The notes under the pieces were generated by a model, which saw only the letters and a program-made list of their open reading frames with translations, ran no database searches and was not told where the DNA came from. The position numbers and the translations under genes were made by a program. A stretch of DNA of 64,000 nt from Lateolabrax maculatus (taxonomy: Eukaryota > Chordata > Actinopteri > Acropomatiformes > Lateolabracidae): NCBI GenBank assembly GCA_031216445.1, contig CM062213.1:14695501-14759500 (forward strand). Reading direction: 5' to 3'. Shown piece by piece: positions 33,665 to 46,486 of this stretch (within the stretch, counting starts at the first letter, position 1; each line of letters starts with the position of its first letter).

Positions 33665-34252
33665 GGAGGTGCAGTAGTTAGGACTGAGAGGAGAAGGGAA
33701 TTTGCTTTAGCATTTGAAAGAGTACAGTTTTCAGCATATGTTCCACAGCGACTGTACAGCGGCGATTGTCCTCTCCCCAGCGCTCCCGGTGCGGGACACC
33801 CCGGCCCCGCTGCCCAACGGTAGCGAGCCTGCTGCCGCAAGGAAAGAGCAGAGGGTTGGAGGTTGTCCACTCCGCAGTGCTCCTGCTCCAGCAGCGCAGC
33901 CGGGGGCAATGAGTCCGCTCTTTTCTGCCACCGTCCTTGACTCATAACGTTACTAAGCTCTGTGCTGAAGATATTGCGCTTGACTGATCATGCGCAGAGG
34001 GGGGGGGTCGAGCAGCCGGTTCACGAGCAGTGGTTGACACTGCGCTAGAGACTCATCCTGCTCTGATTGGTGGTTTTCATTCAGGCGCAGTGGATTTCTG
34101 CAAATGCCATCAGGAGCACTAGGAGGAGCCAGAGGAACCTGATTTTTTTGTTCACAATTTATCCGTCTCATGTATTACTGTCAGGATATAGTAACAGTTT
34201 CAGCAAATGTGACAAAAAGTTACTTTGATAGAAGTTACCTGCTGCACCTTTA
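33665..34252. mobile_element. GC-rich non-autonomous DNA element with terminal inverted repeats
   Basis: The block is clearly more GC- and CpG-rich than its surroundings (core 33760-34060). The ends are imperfect inverted repeats: GGAGGTGCAGTAGTTAGGA at the left and, on the minus strand, TAAAGGTGCAGCAGGTAAC at the right (34234-34252). The interior phrases (CCAGCGCTCCCGGTGCGGGA, CATGTATTACTGTCAGGATA) resemble a repeat I know from other teleosts. Open frames over the core are not genes. Confidence 0.5.
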
Positions 34253-34874
34253 ACACAAGAAACAAACAGAAATGTCATATTTCCATCGTGTTTTCTGCAT
34301 AGTTTTCCACCGTTTAAGGTTTGACTGGTGATCTTGTAATTATGTTATCTCGTTTCGCTCTCTTCCTCTTAGCGCCACCTACTGTTTATATAAAAGAACC
34401 AACTCCTAATAGTTGAATAACGATAGTGGATGGAAGCGAGAATTTATTTGCATTTTCATTTTCTTGAAATTCGGTTAAAATTTGCGCTACATTTGGATGG
34501 AAACCTGGATAATGTTATATAATTATTTATCTCTTGGTAATAGTAGTTTTAGTGTATGTTGATAACAGACTAGATGCTGTCAACATCATGACTAACTCAA
34601 AATAGGTTTTATGATGGTTGCTTTCCAGCAATATCAAAATGTATGTTTGGTTGAAAAAAAAGGCTTTAAGGTTAAAAGGTTTATGCTCTTATTAGCCCAC
34701 CTCTCTGTGCATATCTGAACATACTGTATGCTACATAATTCTGTAATTACCTCCAGACATGTTTCCCTCCAGCAGTGCAGACATACTTACACTGTAAAAA
34801 ATCTTCTCTATTACAACGTAATTAATCAATTTAAACTGTTGGTTATCACAACCAAATTACCAGTATCAGCTATC

Positions 34875-34877
<3 letters not shown>

Positions 34878-34906
<29 letters not shown>
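34878..34906. repeat. (CA)n microsatellite
   Basis: An uninterrupted CA tract of about 28 bp. Confidence 0.95.
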
Positions 34907-34907
<1 letters not shown>

Positions 34908-35920
34908 GCACTCTTCCAAAACCACAGCACATACTCAAACCTCAAGACAGATGTCAGCCCAAGGAACAACTTAATTTATTTTTTTTGCTGCTGGCTTTAC
35001 ATGATGACCTTTCTAAGCGTTAGGTGTGGAGCAGTGGGACCGAGTGACAGGAGCAGTGACTCACAGGGAGGTGTCTCTGCCTGCAGCCAAACTCATCAAC
35101 ATGCATGTTTTTAAGTCCCTGGACTCCAAAAGGTGCCTGTGCATTTACAATATGTGTGTGAGTGTGCATACGTCTACTTTGTTCCACACATTCATGGCCA
35201 GGTGTTTCTATGTTTTGTTTTGTTTTGTTTGTTTTTTGGGGATATTTAGGTGTCAGTGTTCTTTGTGTGCGTACTTGTGTCTCTGTGTAGTGTTACACCC
35301 GTTGTGGTGCTGTTAGCTTTTTAACACTCCAGGTTCCTGTACCAGTTGTCCAGAAAATCTGAAAGGTTGATGTGCATGGAGTGGTTTATGTCCCCCTGGG
35401 AGATAGAAAGAGAGAGGGAAGGTAGAGGGGAGGAGGGAGGGAGGCAAATGTGAATGGGGGCAGGCTCACAAAATGTGATACATTGGATGATATGGATCTT
35501 AGCAAAGAGAAACTTATTTTAACTCTAAACACTGAGCATTATTTTATGTGAGGCCGAGAGAGAGAAGGCGTAATCATAACACGTTCCATTAATAACACTC
35601 AGTTTAGAGTCCAGTGTTTTTCTAAAACATTTAATCTACCATCCATGTGATGTTCACCTTCTGTGGCATGGATTTAATATGCTGCTTCACATTACAATCC
35701 TTCTGGAGCTGCAGATAAGAATATTCAAAAGGTGGCTGTTTCTTATATTCCCACAGTTTAGCAGGAAACGTTCGAACAGAAGCCACTCAGAAGCTTCAAG
35801 GGTCAAATTACAGCGTTAACCTCAATTACCCTGTGCTTTACAACAGGGGATAGAGGTCAAAGCCATGATGAGACGTTTCATTTTAGAATAGCCAGAGGTG
35901 TTTTTGGACCGATAGCATCT

Positions 35921-35943
35921 CTCTCTCTCCCTCTCTCTCTCTT
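35921..35943. repeat. (TC)n microsatellite
   Basis: A short interrupted TCTC/CCTC tract. Confidence 0.85.
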
Positions 35944-36318
35944 TACACATCATCACCACCACCAACCAATGAAGCAGATTGATTGAGCAACAATACAATC
36001 AAGCCTTCAGCTTATGTTTGTGCTGTGTTTACAAAGGGCCCACAGCTCAGATGCTTTTAAGAAACAACAAATGACCAACCCCAACTTGTCCTAACTTGTC
36101 TATTATTGCCAGTCATACCAGAAGAGGCTTTTTTTGTGCTGCCACTGGTCATCTGATTAAAGATTGATTAAACAGCAAACCAAAATGTGTGTAAAACCAG
36201 ACATGTACGTCGCAAAATCACAAATCAAGTCCTGGAGTTCTTGGTATGTTTTTGGATCGGTCGGGCTGAGCCGTTGCACAAACATAGCACGGGTACATTC
36301 CACTCACACATGTGCATA

Positions 36319-36363
36319 GGTTGTTAACTACCTACAGTTAATGTCTGTAGGTAGTTAGCAACC
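36319..36363. repeat. strong hairpin (19-bp arms)
   Basis: The arm GGTTGTTAACTACCTACAG (36319-36337) pairs with CTGTAGGTAGTTAGCAACC (36345-36363). There is one mismatch (a possible G-U wobble in RNA of one strand) and a 7-nt loop. Confidence 0.9.
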
Positions 36364-39331
36364 ACAGAAAATATACTTAAGACTCGTGTGGAGTTCCCGA
36401 GAATGAATTTTGCAACAAATTTTAAGTAATCAGGATCCAGAACTTTGCTCAGCTGTCTAAATAACAGCTTGGTTGGTGTATTATGCCAAACTGTGATTTT
36501 TGTCGAGGCCGAGCATCATCACACTGCAATTTAATATAAAACATGTTAATAGACAAAATGCAAGAACATGAAGAAAAAATCTTCACCCCTCTGACAACAC
36601 ATACACAGCATATAAATAAGAACTGCAAATACAGAAAACTAAAGAAAATACAGTAATGCTACAAGTCTAATGTACACAACCTGGGGTAAGTGTCCCAGTT
36701 TGTATATTTAGCAAGGCACAACCAGATTGATTGATTGACCTACAGACTGATATACAATTTCTTAATTTGAAACGTTATGAACGTTGAAATTATGGATGCT
36801 AGCCTTGGTGCTATGGTATTTTGTATTGCAACAGGGAATTGGTTTAGATTTTCCACCTAAGGCATACTGATGTGATTATAATAAACTGAACTAAAATCCG
36901 AGTTTAACAACTTCACAAAGATACATCTAATGTTATTGTAAAGCATCATTTACACCTGGGGCTAATGACTTGAAGTCCAATGGACAGTTACAGCTCATTT
37001 AATGCTCCTATGGGGGTTGGATGATGGAACATGAGCAGCATCATAAAAAGAACATTAGAGCAGTAAAGGTTGGAGAGAGGGGAATGTGTCACATTTACGA
37101 TGTTATTGATAAACGTGAGGGTTGTAAAAAGCATGTAAAAAAGTGCACGCATACATGTGCAAAATACACATGTAGAAGGGCAGGGAGGTCCCAGAACAGA
37201 GCCATACCGCCAAATACATCTTACTGCAAATATATCTTATTGCATGTAGATCAAGTTTCTTTGACAAAGTGGACCTGACTGAAATTGGTTAAAGCCTGAA
37301 ACATTTTCATGGGAAATGTCTAGAAACATACAACCAAACACCAATCACAGTGAGCGATGTCTTCTTAAGGAGTGTCTGTTCCTGTGCGTGAAAGACTGCA
37401 TGTACTATATGTAACCCTTTGGCCCTTACAATGAAGTCCTGACCTATGTATTGATAAGATTCTGATCCACACAGTAACAGGGGACAAGTTTTGATATACA
37501 GATGGTGCAAAACCATCTCCATGGTCACACAAGAACCTGGAAGTTTTTTGTTTATTGGTTGGATACAGAACAATCACTTATTATACAAGACAATATTTAA
37601 TATCGTAATATAATATTTAAAGATCCAGACAAGACTAAATCCCAAACCTCTCTCTTCAATCAGCTAACCTATCGGGTTTCTTAGCTATACCAGTTCTCAC
37701 TCAAAAGATAAACAGAAATAAAGTTTAGATGAGATGATAAGGTGAGTCCTAATGTTAATCAGAATCATGAAATCTGTCTTTCTTAATGCAGTCTGCATCC
37801 TCCGTATTGTTTTAATCTACACACTTACATTTTAAAGTTTACTTAATTGTGTCATGTTGCCACTGTAAATGTTTTTCAGAGTCAAAACAGATTCTCTACA
37901 GGATGTTGAGAGTTTTTGAGTTTTTGGAAGAGAATTAAGGATTAATTGATCTGCATTTCCTTCAGATTCCTCCTTCCACTGTGTTATTTGTTCTTGTTTT
38001 ATGTGTGCATCAAGATAGCTAGGTGACAGGCCGTGGTCCAAACAACCAATGTGGGCATAAAAATACTTTACATTACACACTGTGTGTTATTATTACTGCG
38101 TCTTTAGTGAACTCCAAGTTGTGGAATTTGAAGAACCTAAAATCCTGGGTCTACCTCAGTAATTTATGTACTTTGTTATTAGTTTAGTATTGTCATTTTT
38201 AAGTATTTCATTAGTGTGTATCTAAATAGGAAAAAAATGTAAAAAATATATCATATAAATTGTATTGGGTGCCTTTTTAATATCCAAATAAAAAGAAAGG
38301 TAAGAGTGGAATAACTTTTTTTTTTTCCAGAACCTGCTAGATTTCCATTTTTTAGGCCTCACAGCTTCTGTCTCCATTTACAATAACAAGTATGTGTACA
38401 AAGATGTGTTTACTCCTCTCATGCCTTTAACTGTTGCCATTGATCAGGTCTTCCTGACACACACATACTGTTTAAGCAGGGAAAGGTGGGATAATGGTGG
38501 TACCACAAGTAAGTAGGTATTGACTGTTTTGGTGATCAGTGACAGAAAAGTGTGATCCACTCATCATGAAGAAGAATACAAAAAAGGATGGTAAGATTCA
38601 GGAGTAAGAAAGTGAGAGAAAAGCCAAGGGAGCAGTATAATCAGCTTTGGTGAACATTTAATACCATCTGCTGTAAAAATGGGTTAGAAAACTAATTTCA
38701 AAGCTATACAATCATAAACATCTGATGCGCATTGTACTTTTCCTTGTTGAAAACTAAAAGAGAAGGTTGTAGAAGTAAAACTAAAACATATATTGATACT
38801 ACATACTGTGGATACATATATACTACTGAGATTATCCAATTAAGGTTTACATACATTTTGATGTATGATGTTGAATGTTATAGCTTCAACATTACAATGC
38901 ATATTCTCTATAATACATATAGTAATCAAAAGGTAATAAAACAAAAACTTCTTCAATTCTTTTGTGTAAACTTTGCTGCTTAACTACAGTTTAAGAGACC
39001 AGAAACATTGTGCTTCCGAGCCTTTACTAAAATACCACAGAGCTGGTGTCCCAACGAAACATGTGACCCATTCAACGAGTCAACATTACTTGACAGTGAA
39101 ATTGGAAACGTTGTAATTGGCTGGTCCCTGAATGGTGACCTATTAACACCAAGTGTGTGAATGTGTGTGTGAATGTGTGTGGATGGAAGGGGGTGGGGTT
39201 TGATGTATGAATGTGAGCTGCTGGGTATAATTGTGCAGATTAGTGGGTGTATGTATGAATATGTGTGGTGTGTGAGAAAAATGGATTAGTTTTGTAAATT
39301 AAACTGTTGTTTCTTTTTGACTGTGTGTAAA

Positions 39332-39394
39332 ATAATATATATATATGTATGTATGTATGTATATGCTTCACAGTATATGTGTGTGTGTGTGTGT
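39332..39394. repeat. compound AT / ATGT / TG microsatellite
   Basis: AATATATATATATGTATGTATG runs into TATGTGTGTGTGTGTGTG with a short interruption. A further TG tract lies at 39579-39603. Confidence 0.9.
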
Positions 39395-39578
39395 CTTACA
39401 AATGACACCTGCACTGCAGAAGAGGAGTTTTCCAAGGTCAGGGATAAATCAACAGAAATTACACAGCTGCCAAAACCTATTACTGCAGAACCGTGCAACA
39501 CAGGGCCTACCCAATGGGCATAGACCACTCATTGAGTGTACTAAGCAAAGACACATGAATCTGGGCACATACACATAC

Positions 39579-39603
39579 GTGTGTGTGTGTTTGTGTGTGT
39601 GTG
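39579..39603. repeat. (TG)n microsatellite
   Basis: Interrupted TG repeat. Confidence 0.9.
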
Positions 39604-41779
39604 AATGTAATACACAAATGGACAAAAGAACACACAGTATAAAGCAAACAAATTCATAATCACACACTACAACACATAGACATCGTCACTTTACCTCATT
39701 TCATCTCTGTGCTCATCATTTGTAATATTTCTTTTTAGTGCCACACAGTAGGGTAGTTTATTGTGTTAATTTCATATTCTCAGTCAAATAGTGCCATCGT
39801 CACTCCTCTGCATGATTCAAACTAAAAACAGAAACATAAAATACAAAAGAGAGTCCCCTCGCCAACCTTCAACATGATGGACCAACCAGACAAATTTAAT
39901 AATAATAACATCACATTTTCTGTAAGCACATCTCAACCAGGCATGAAAAAACAAAGCTTTCTAAAAGATGCCCTGCCCTCTAGTCATGCTTCTTCTGACC
40001 AACCTCAATTCTGTCCCTCTTACATTCACACAGTGTGACCTTTCACAGCAGTCACTTGGCCATTTCACGGTCATTCCTCCATACTTGCTGCACACAGGTA
40101 AAAAAAACAAGGCCCAGCTTCTGTAACAGTAATTCACATCGAACTATGAAATTGTGAGGATGGTGACAAAGTACTTAACACATAGGTAAAGACCTATGGT
40201 GAAGACTGAAGGATAATGAAAACATGAGTGTTCAACCCATTTTATGGTACGCAAGGCTTGTAAGGCTTGCAAAAGTGGTATTTGCAGAACTGTATGCAGT
40301 CAAGTGCATAGCAGATAAAGCAAAAAATCAGCTCCTGCACCCTGTCAACACTTATGGTGAATTTATAAGTGGCCTTCATCAGGCATTTCAGCCTGCAGAT
40401 ACGTACATACCCAGGGACCAAGTAATCAACAAACCCGGAAGAATCCTGGGAGCTGATGGGGGAAAGAAAATACATTATTAAGGTCTATTGAGGCCTTCCC
40501 CTCAACTTACCCAAAACAATTATCAGGAGGTAATAGGAAAAAGTAAGACAAACAATAAGATTACAGAAAAATAAACATTTAGTCAAAAAGTAGTAAAGAA
40601 AGAGGTTAATATCGACTGTAGAATAAATGGGAGCATCATAAATATCATCAAAAGTACAAACCAGTGAAAATTGACACTGAAAAACACAGAACGCACATCA
40701 ATTGTTAAAATGACCAGGACACAATCAAGATACAATCTTAGAACAAGGTGCAAGAACAGGAAAATGTGCAAGAAAGGAAGACAGAAAAACAGAAAAAATG
40801 CACTCATAATCACACATAATCTCTACAAACCACAAAATTAGAGGCCAATTATACAAATAGGCTTCTGTTCTGGTAACCCGGCGATCTAAAGTGCTAAAGT
40901 ACTGGTACTCGAAGCTTGAAATTCATGTAAAAACATATAAATAAATAAAAATGAGGTACTGACGAAATTAGTGACTGCTTAGTTAATAAACACTTCCCGA
41001 TTGCATTTAAACTGGTAATGATGATGATAGGTGGTGGTAATGCTGAGTATTTCAGGCTACACTGCATTTGCTGCCTACTGAAGATGAGAGGGAGGGCAAT
41101 GGAGAGGAAGAAAAATAACTCGACTGTCCTCGGGCATCTTATCCTTTGACCCATGATCTGAAAATGCAAAGAAGATGGCAAGTTGCGTCCCATTCGACTT
41201 TTTTTACCCCTGCAACACCAATTCTCTCTTTCACTCTATCTCCCCCCACACACTCACACACATAATTCCAATATTGAAATGTAGGTTCAAGGTTCAAATC
41301 AAGGTTTACCATGGAGTGTAATAGCTTTTCATTGACTGTGTATAATGCCACTGGAAATGAATATGTCATTTAGAGAACAAATACAGGCCGCGCAGGACAA
41401 GTAAATGGACGAGACAAGAGTATGATTATTTAAATGAATCCAATATGTTATGTCAGAGTATAATAGATAGTATATATAGTCTGCATGTGCATTCAATGCC
41501 ACAAGATTGAATATACAGTATGTTATCTCTCAGAGACTACACAATGCCATTCCATGACAATAAAATTGAACTAGTGTAAATGTAAAGTACATAATGTCCA
41601 TATGCAAGATGTGGGGCCACATTGGACTTTTCTCTCTCTTTCTTTCTAGTATGATAAATATGAAAATGCGAGTGAGGCACTGAAAAGAACCAGAAAGCAA
41701 ACCAAAACAACAAAAGTCACGTCTCTAAACTAAAACTAAAATGTCTAATTCCTCTTTAAGAGCTTTCCTGTGTTTCAAT

Positions 41780-42345
41780 CCCCCCCTTACCTTTGTAAAC
41801 TTAGTAAATACCTTCAGGACATAGAGCAGTGGATGTCTAAGTTGCCTTCTTCGAGCCAGTCATACATCTCTACATGGACAAAGCAGAAAATCTTGTGTCA
41901 CTTCGAGACTCGGAGACAAATAAGATCCCTGACAATCTCCATGCATGCTGAGCATCATACAACATATCCTGGGAATTTGGTGACCAACAAGAGACAAATT
42001 AAAACCTTAAGCTATGAATCAAGCAGAAAATCAAACCAACCATATGGAGGAAATAAAATGCGTCACACCTTAAGAAACTCAATTACCATCATTACATGTC
42101 AGTGTGTAGAGTGGAACCCTGAGGAATGAGGCAATGGGATTGAATGAGGTAAAAAGAAAAGGTAATTCTGCCTGTGGAGCTGTAGAGTCTGGATTTGTGA
42201 TGCAGGCCATCTACTGCCCGCGGCCTTTGTAAATAATATTTTAAAGAGACTATAACTGCTCTGTGTGAAAAGTGTCTTGAGATAACTTTTGTTATGACTT
42301 GGCGCTATGCAAATAAAATTGACTTGCCTTGACTTGACAAAACGT
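41780..42345 (+). mobile_element. 3' end of a LINE with conserved tail
   Basis: The tail (about 42262-42342) reads GTGTCTTGAGATAACTTTTG, TTATGACTTGGCGCTATGCA, AATAAAATTGACTTG. This is the characteristic 3' end of common fish non-LTR elements, here ending in TTGACTTGCC/TTGACTTGAC repeats. Upstream, LQDIEQWMS and the DNA around GACAAAGCAGAAAATCTTGT...GAGACTCGGAGACA resemble the end of the LINE reverse transcriptase ORF. The open frame of about 119 aa here is therefore repeat-derived. The middle (41960-42180) is not recognisable. Confidence 0.55.
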
Positions 42346-43066
42346 TTGCTGGAAAGGCCTTATCCTTGCGCATCTTTAATTAGTACAACCCAACGTCTGG
42401 GGGAATCCAAAATTATACAAACATGAGGACTGCTTGAAACATCTTTTGGAAACATGTTTCACTGTGGAGCTTTAAGTATTTTTATTGCATTATCTATTTT
42501 GACATGTCCTGTAATATGTTTGTTTCGGAGCACTTTCTGGTATGCTGTTTTTGACCTACTTGTTTAAATCTACTGGTATGTATTAATTCTTAACTGTTTT
42601 ATGTTGCAGACATACAGATAAGTAACATAATATAATTGGTGTCTTTTAAAGCCATGCACTTGTGGTCTGATTGTAATTCTCTCCTGCCCAACTTTCATGT
42701 TGTGCTGCGAGTATAGAGAGGAACTGCCGTGTCCACTGTGTACCTTTTCATTTTCTGATGATTTATTTATTTATTTTTCAAAATTGATGTCCACAAAAAC
42801 ATAACGCAACTGGTTAACTTACGTTTTAAAGGGTTGTAAATTGCAAAGGATATACCATTTACAAACTGAATCCCTCTTTATAGACATTAAATAATTAACT
42901 TAAATTTTCCTAAACGGATATCATGTATATTAATTAGATAGCATTTGTCTTAAAAACGACAACAGTGGGGAGCATGTATTCTCGTCAGCTGGTAATTTGA
43001 GCATTATCTGGCAATTTCACACAAAGAACATTGTTACCCTTTTTGACCTCTGAGTTTCCTGTCTAG

Positions 43067-43069
<3 letters not shown>

Positions 43070-43122
<53 letters not shown>
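43070..43122. repeat. (TC)n microsatellite
   Basis: About 25 TC units, followed by pyrimidine-rich DNA to 43320. Confidence 0.95.
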
Positions 43123-46100
43123 ACCAGGTACAGAAACCATTTGCTCTGTGTTGCCTCCTTTCATTACACACCAAATTACTCTCACTCACGCCCCCTCCCC
43201 TCTCTATTTCCTTTTCCCATCCTTCTCTTTCCTCTCGGTTTTGACATTTTAGTTTACCCGTATATTTCCCTCTATTGGTTGCCCACTCTCTGTCTGTCGC
43301 ACTCTATCTGTCTCTTTTTTTGACACGGTCGTATGCCTATAACCCTGTGGTAAGCACGATTCCAATGATCAATTAAGCAGATAAGGAGATACATACATGT
43401 GCCAACACTCAAGATGTTGCATGTGCAGTGACATGCTCACAATGACACTGAGATCTGTGTATTTAATTTCCCTTTTAGAGAAAAGAAGATTGTCAGCATC
43501 AAGCGTACAACGATGACATTTAGCTAATATTACATGATGCCATGTCAGGCACTGTGAGCATGCAAACCATTAATTTAGCCAAAATTAGCCAACAGAGATT
43601 CAGGCCCACATGCTGCTTGAACACAAATATATTGCTGTGAGAAGAAAATGCATTGCGCACGCACAGAAATGCATGCACACGTTCACACACCCACTCATAA
43701 AAACATATGCAGCCACATGCAGAAGGGTAAGCACATGCACTAGTGACAAAAATACACTCAGGCACTGTGGTATTTTCACCTGGCGCTAAAGCGTGTTCAG
43801 TCATGGTAGTGTGAAATCTGCTGCCCCCTGCTGAAATTAAAAGAATAACTCCAGCCTCATGTCACACCAGCAGGGGATCAAAAGGGAACAAAAAACGATT
43901 AAATTTAGTGTGGAAGCAGACTCTTTTTAAAGCATGGACCCAATAACACAACCTCTGGCTGATTTCAGGCTCTGAGCCATACTTTAATAAAAGCTGTGTG
44001 CAGTATATGGGATGTTCTATGAACTCCTGCTTTATTATTACACATTTGAGGTTATTCTTCATCACATTGTGTCACTTTTTTTAATTCAGTTTTAACACAG
44101 AAATGTCTCACAATGATCTTATGGTAGTCCCACAGATTCATTGAATGTTAAAATGTACTGCTGCATCAGCAAGCCTAGAAAGGATTTTTCAGGGTGGCAA
44201 AAAAGCAGAGCATATTTGGATTTGGCTACATTTTCATGAAATCATATGTGATTATTAAGATATTCTCACTATATGCACAACGTATGAATGCAAACTTACA
44301 AACACAAATGTATTATTTCTTTTTGTTCTGCTTTTCAGTTTGTTTTTTATCCATGACAGTACTTCCTTCATTCTCATAATTATTTGGCTGCACCCTGAAG
44401 TCCTGCCTCTGAGTGCAAAATATAATTTCCATCAGATTAATAATTATATAATTAATTAGTCAAGAACAACATACACATACTCACAAAACCATCAAAGCAG
44501 ACACTTGTAGTACCTGTATCAAAGTTTGTTCTTTTGGGCCAACTTGGCACAGATGTCATGAAATAATACATTAATGTCTATTTGCAGAGAAAACTAAACT
44601 GAACTGATTTTAATGACAGTTTTAATTGATGCATGAGTTTATGAATAAACTGTATTAATTTAAGTAAATCTGTCAGCACAAGAAGTAAGTGGCAGTAAGA
44701 AATCTACTACAGTGTAATGGATATAAGCGTTACATGATTTGGTGTAATACTAACGGTGTCATCCGTTGTATTTACAGTAAAGTAATTTTCTTGCAAATTT
44801 ATTTTCCTTTCTCGCTCCCTATCAAAAAATCAGCTTAAAAATCTAGGTTGCTGTTATCTTTAGGCAAGGCTGGCTTTTGGCCACGGTGCATTATGTTTCT
44901 GTCTTGACTCTGTCCTAAAGCATTGCCCCAGAACACTGTGCATGAGTCAACTAATCTGTTATGCCTTCTCCATAACTGCAGGGTAGAATACTGCTTCTCT
45001 CTTTACTCTCTTCCTGACTGCTCTTCTATCTGCTGTCTCATATTTCCACATCTATGTAAAGGCATCGGCTTCAGTCTGTCTCTCCATCACTTCTGTAAAT
45101 TTGTGTCTATGTCAGAGTCCCTGTTTATGCTGTATGCACTCTGTAATGAGTACAATGGCATGTGTTTGTTTCTTGTCTTTCATCTTGATTGCCTCCCTGT
45201 CACCTGTTTTGCTCTCACTGCCATGTGACTCCACATGATTGTTTCTCTTTGTGATTTTGTCCCTGGCTGAGTGGCTGTGGCCTGTTTATCTGTCTGTCTA
45301 CTTCTTCTTGTCTCTTTTTACGTGATCATGAGTTGAACCTGAATTTATCAATGTTTTTTGTAATTAACATTGAAACAAATTAATGCGGAATGTGAAATGG
45401 TCACTCATCATAACAAAATCATTAAAAAAATTGTCATTCTTGTTGGCCTCTTTTAGCCAATTGTTTTGGTTTTATGGCCTGCACATTTATTTTGACTTGT
45501 ATGCTCGTCTCTGAGCCTTTGTCTCATCAGATGTACTGTAAGCTAAACACCATACAGCAGACAAAATTAGCCACTAAAGTCAAATACCCAGCAAACGTGA
45601 GATCACCCTTAAAAATCTAAAAGTAGAATAAACATTGGACTTATTTTCTTCAAGTGACCTCAATCACAATTCCAAATGAATGCTAATGTTGCTCTATGTC
45701 TGTGGTTTGTGTAAGTAACCAACTTCTAACACATTAGTCACAGATTTATTAACCATCGACTTGAACATAAGATGCATAGAGCATAATGTGATACACACCA
45801 GCTATAATAAAAAAATACATAAAACATATAATAAATAAAATACATGTGGTGGCTGTGTAATTGTCTTTTTTGCACCCTAGCAGCCAAAAATGGATCAATG
45901 CCATTTTAAAGATTATAATTAAATGGTTAGCCATTTCCCTTATCTGACAATATTTGTACCTTATCTGGTCGATCTGTAACTTCCAGTAAAACTTCCATTT
46001 AACATCAACTATGCATCTGCCACCTGTCTTCTTCCCTAACTTCATCGGAAGGAACTGGAATAAAACAACCCTGCCCAGGGAAATTGTATTCATTATGTAT

Positions 46101-46467
46101 ACAGTATGTGCCTGTCAGCCAACAGCACTGTTTTAGATAAAGGTTTTAGATTAAAGCTTATCTCCAAAAAGAAAAAAAGAGAAAAGCGAGAAGTAATTTT
46201 ACAGTATTTGATAGAGACTGAGGTTCCCGCTGACAGCCATTTAACCTTCACATTACTCGCTGAATGGGTTTGCTTGGCTGAAGAGTCCAGAAACTTTTTC
46301 AGCTCATAAAGTGTTCCCAGAAGTTTTCGTGCCGCAGCTACGTCACACAACAACAAAAGAAGATTTACTTCACACCATATACCGGATCAAGTCAAGATGT
46401 CACCTCCAACTCCAAGAAAGAAAAGCTGATTTCTGAAGTGTGACAGTGCGGATGTATGCACATGACT

Positions 46468-46486
46468 GCACACACACACACACACA
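46468..46486. repeat. (CA)n microsatellite
   Basis: A short CA tract of about 18 bp. Confidence 0.9.

Larger units (their letters stand above)
34270..41775. other. intergenic, no gene seen
   Basis: It starts with a possible MITE (about 34278-34505; TTTCCATC near the left end and GGATGGAAA at the right). It also contains CA, TC and TG microsatellites and a strong hairpin (36319-36363). Remaining sequence is AT-rich with no supported coding region. Confidence 0.55.

Noticed and set aside
33586..33947. Overlapping open frames of up to 119 codons on both strands in a GC-rich block
   Set aside because: They follow from high GC with few stops; the block has terminal inverted repeats and resembles a dispersed element.
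36319..36363. MicroRNA precursor
   Set aside because: The stem of 19 bp and total length of 45 nt are too short for a standard pre-miRNA and flanks do not extend the pairing.
41770..42129. A 119-codon plus-strand open frame
   Set aside because: Part resembles LINE reverse transcriptase C-terminus and it precedes a LINE 3' tail, so it is repeat-derived.
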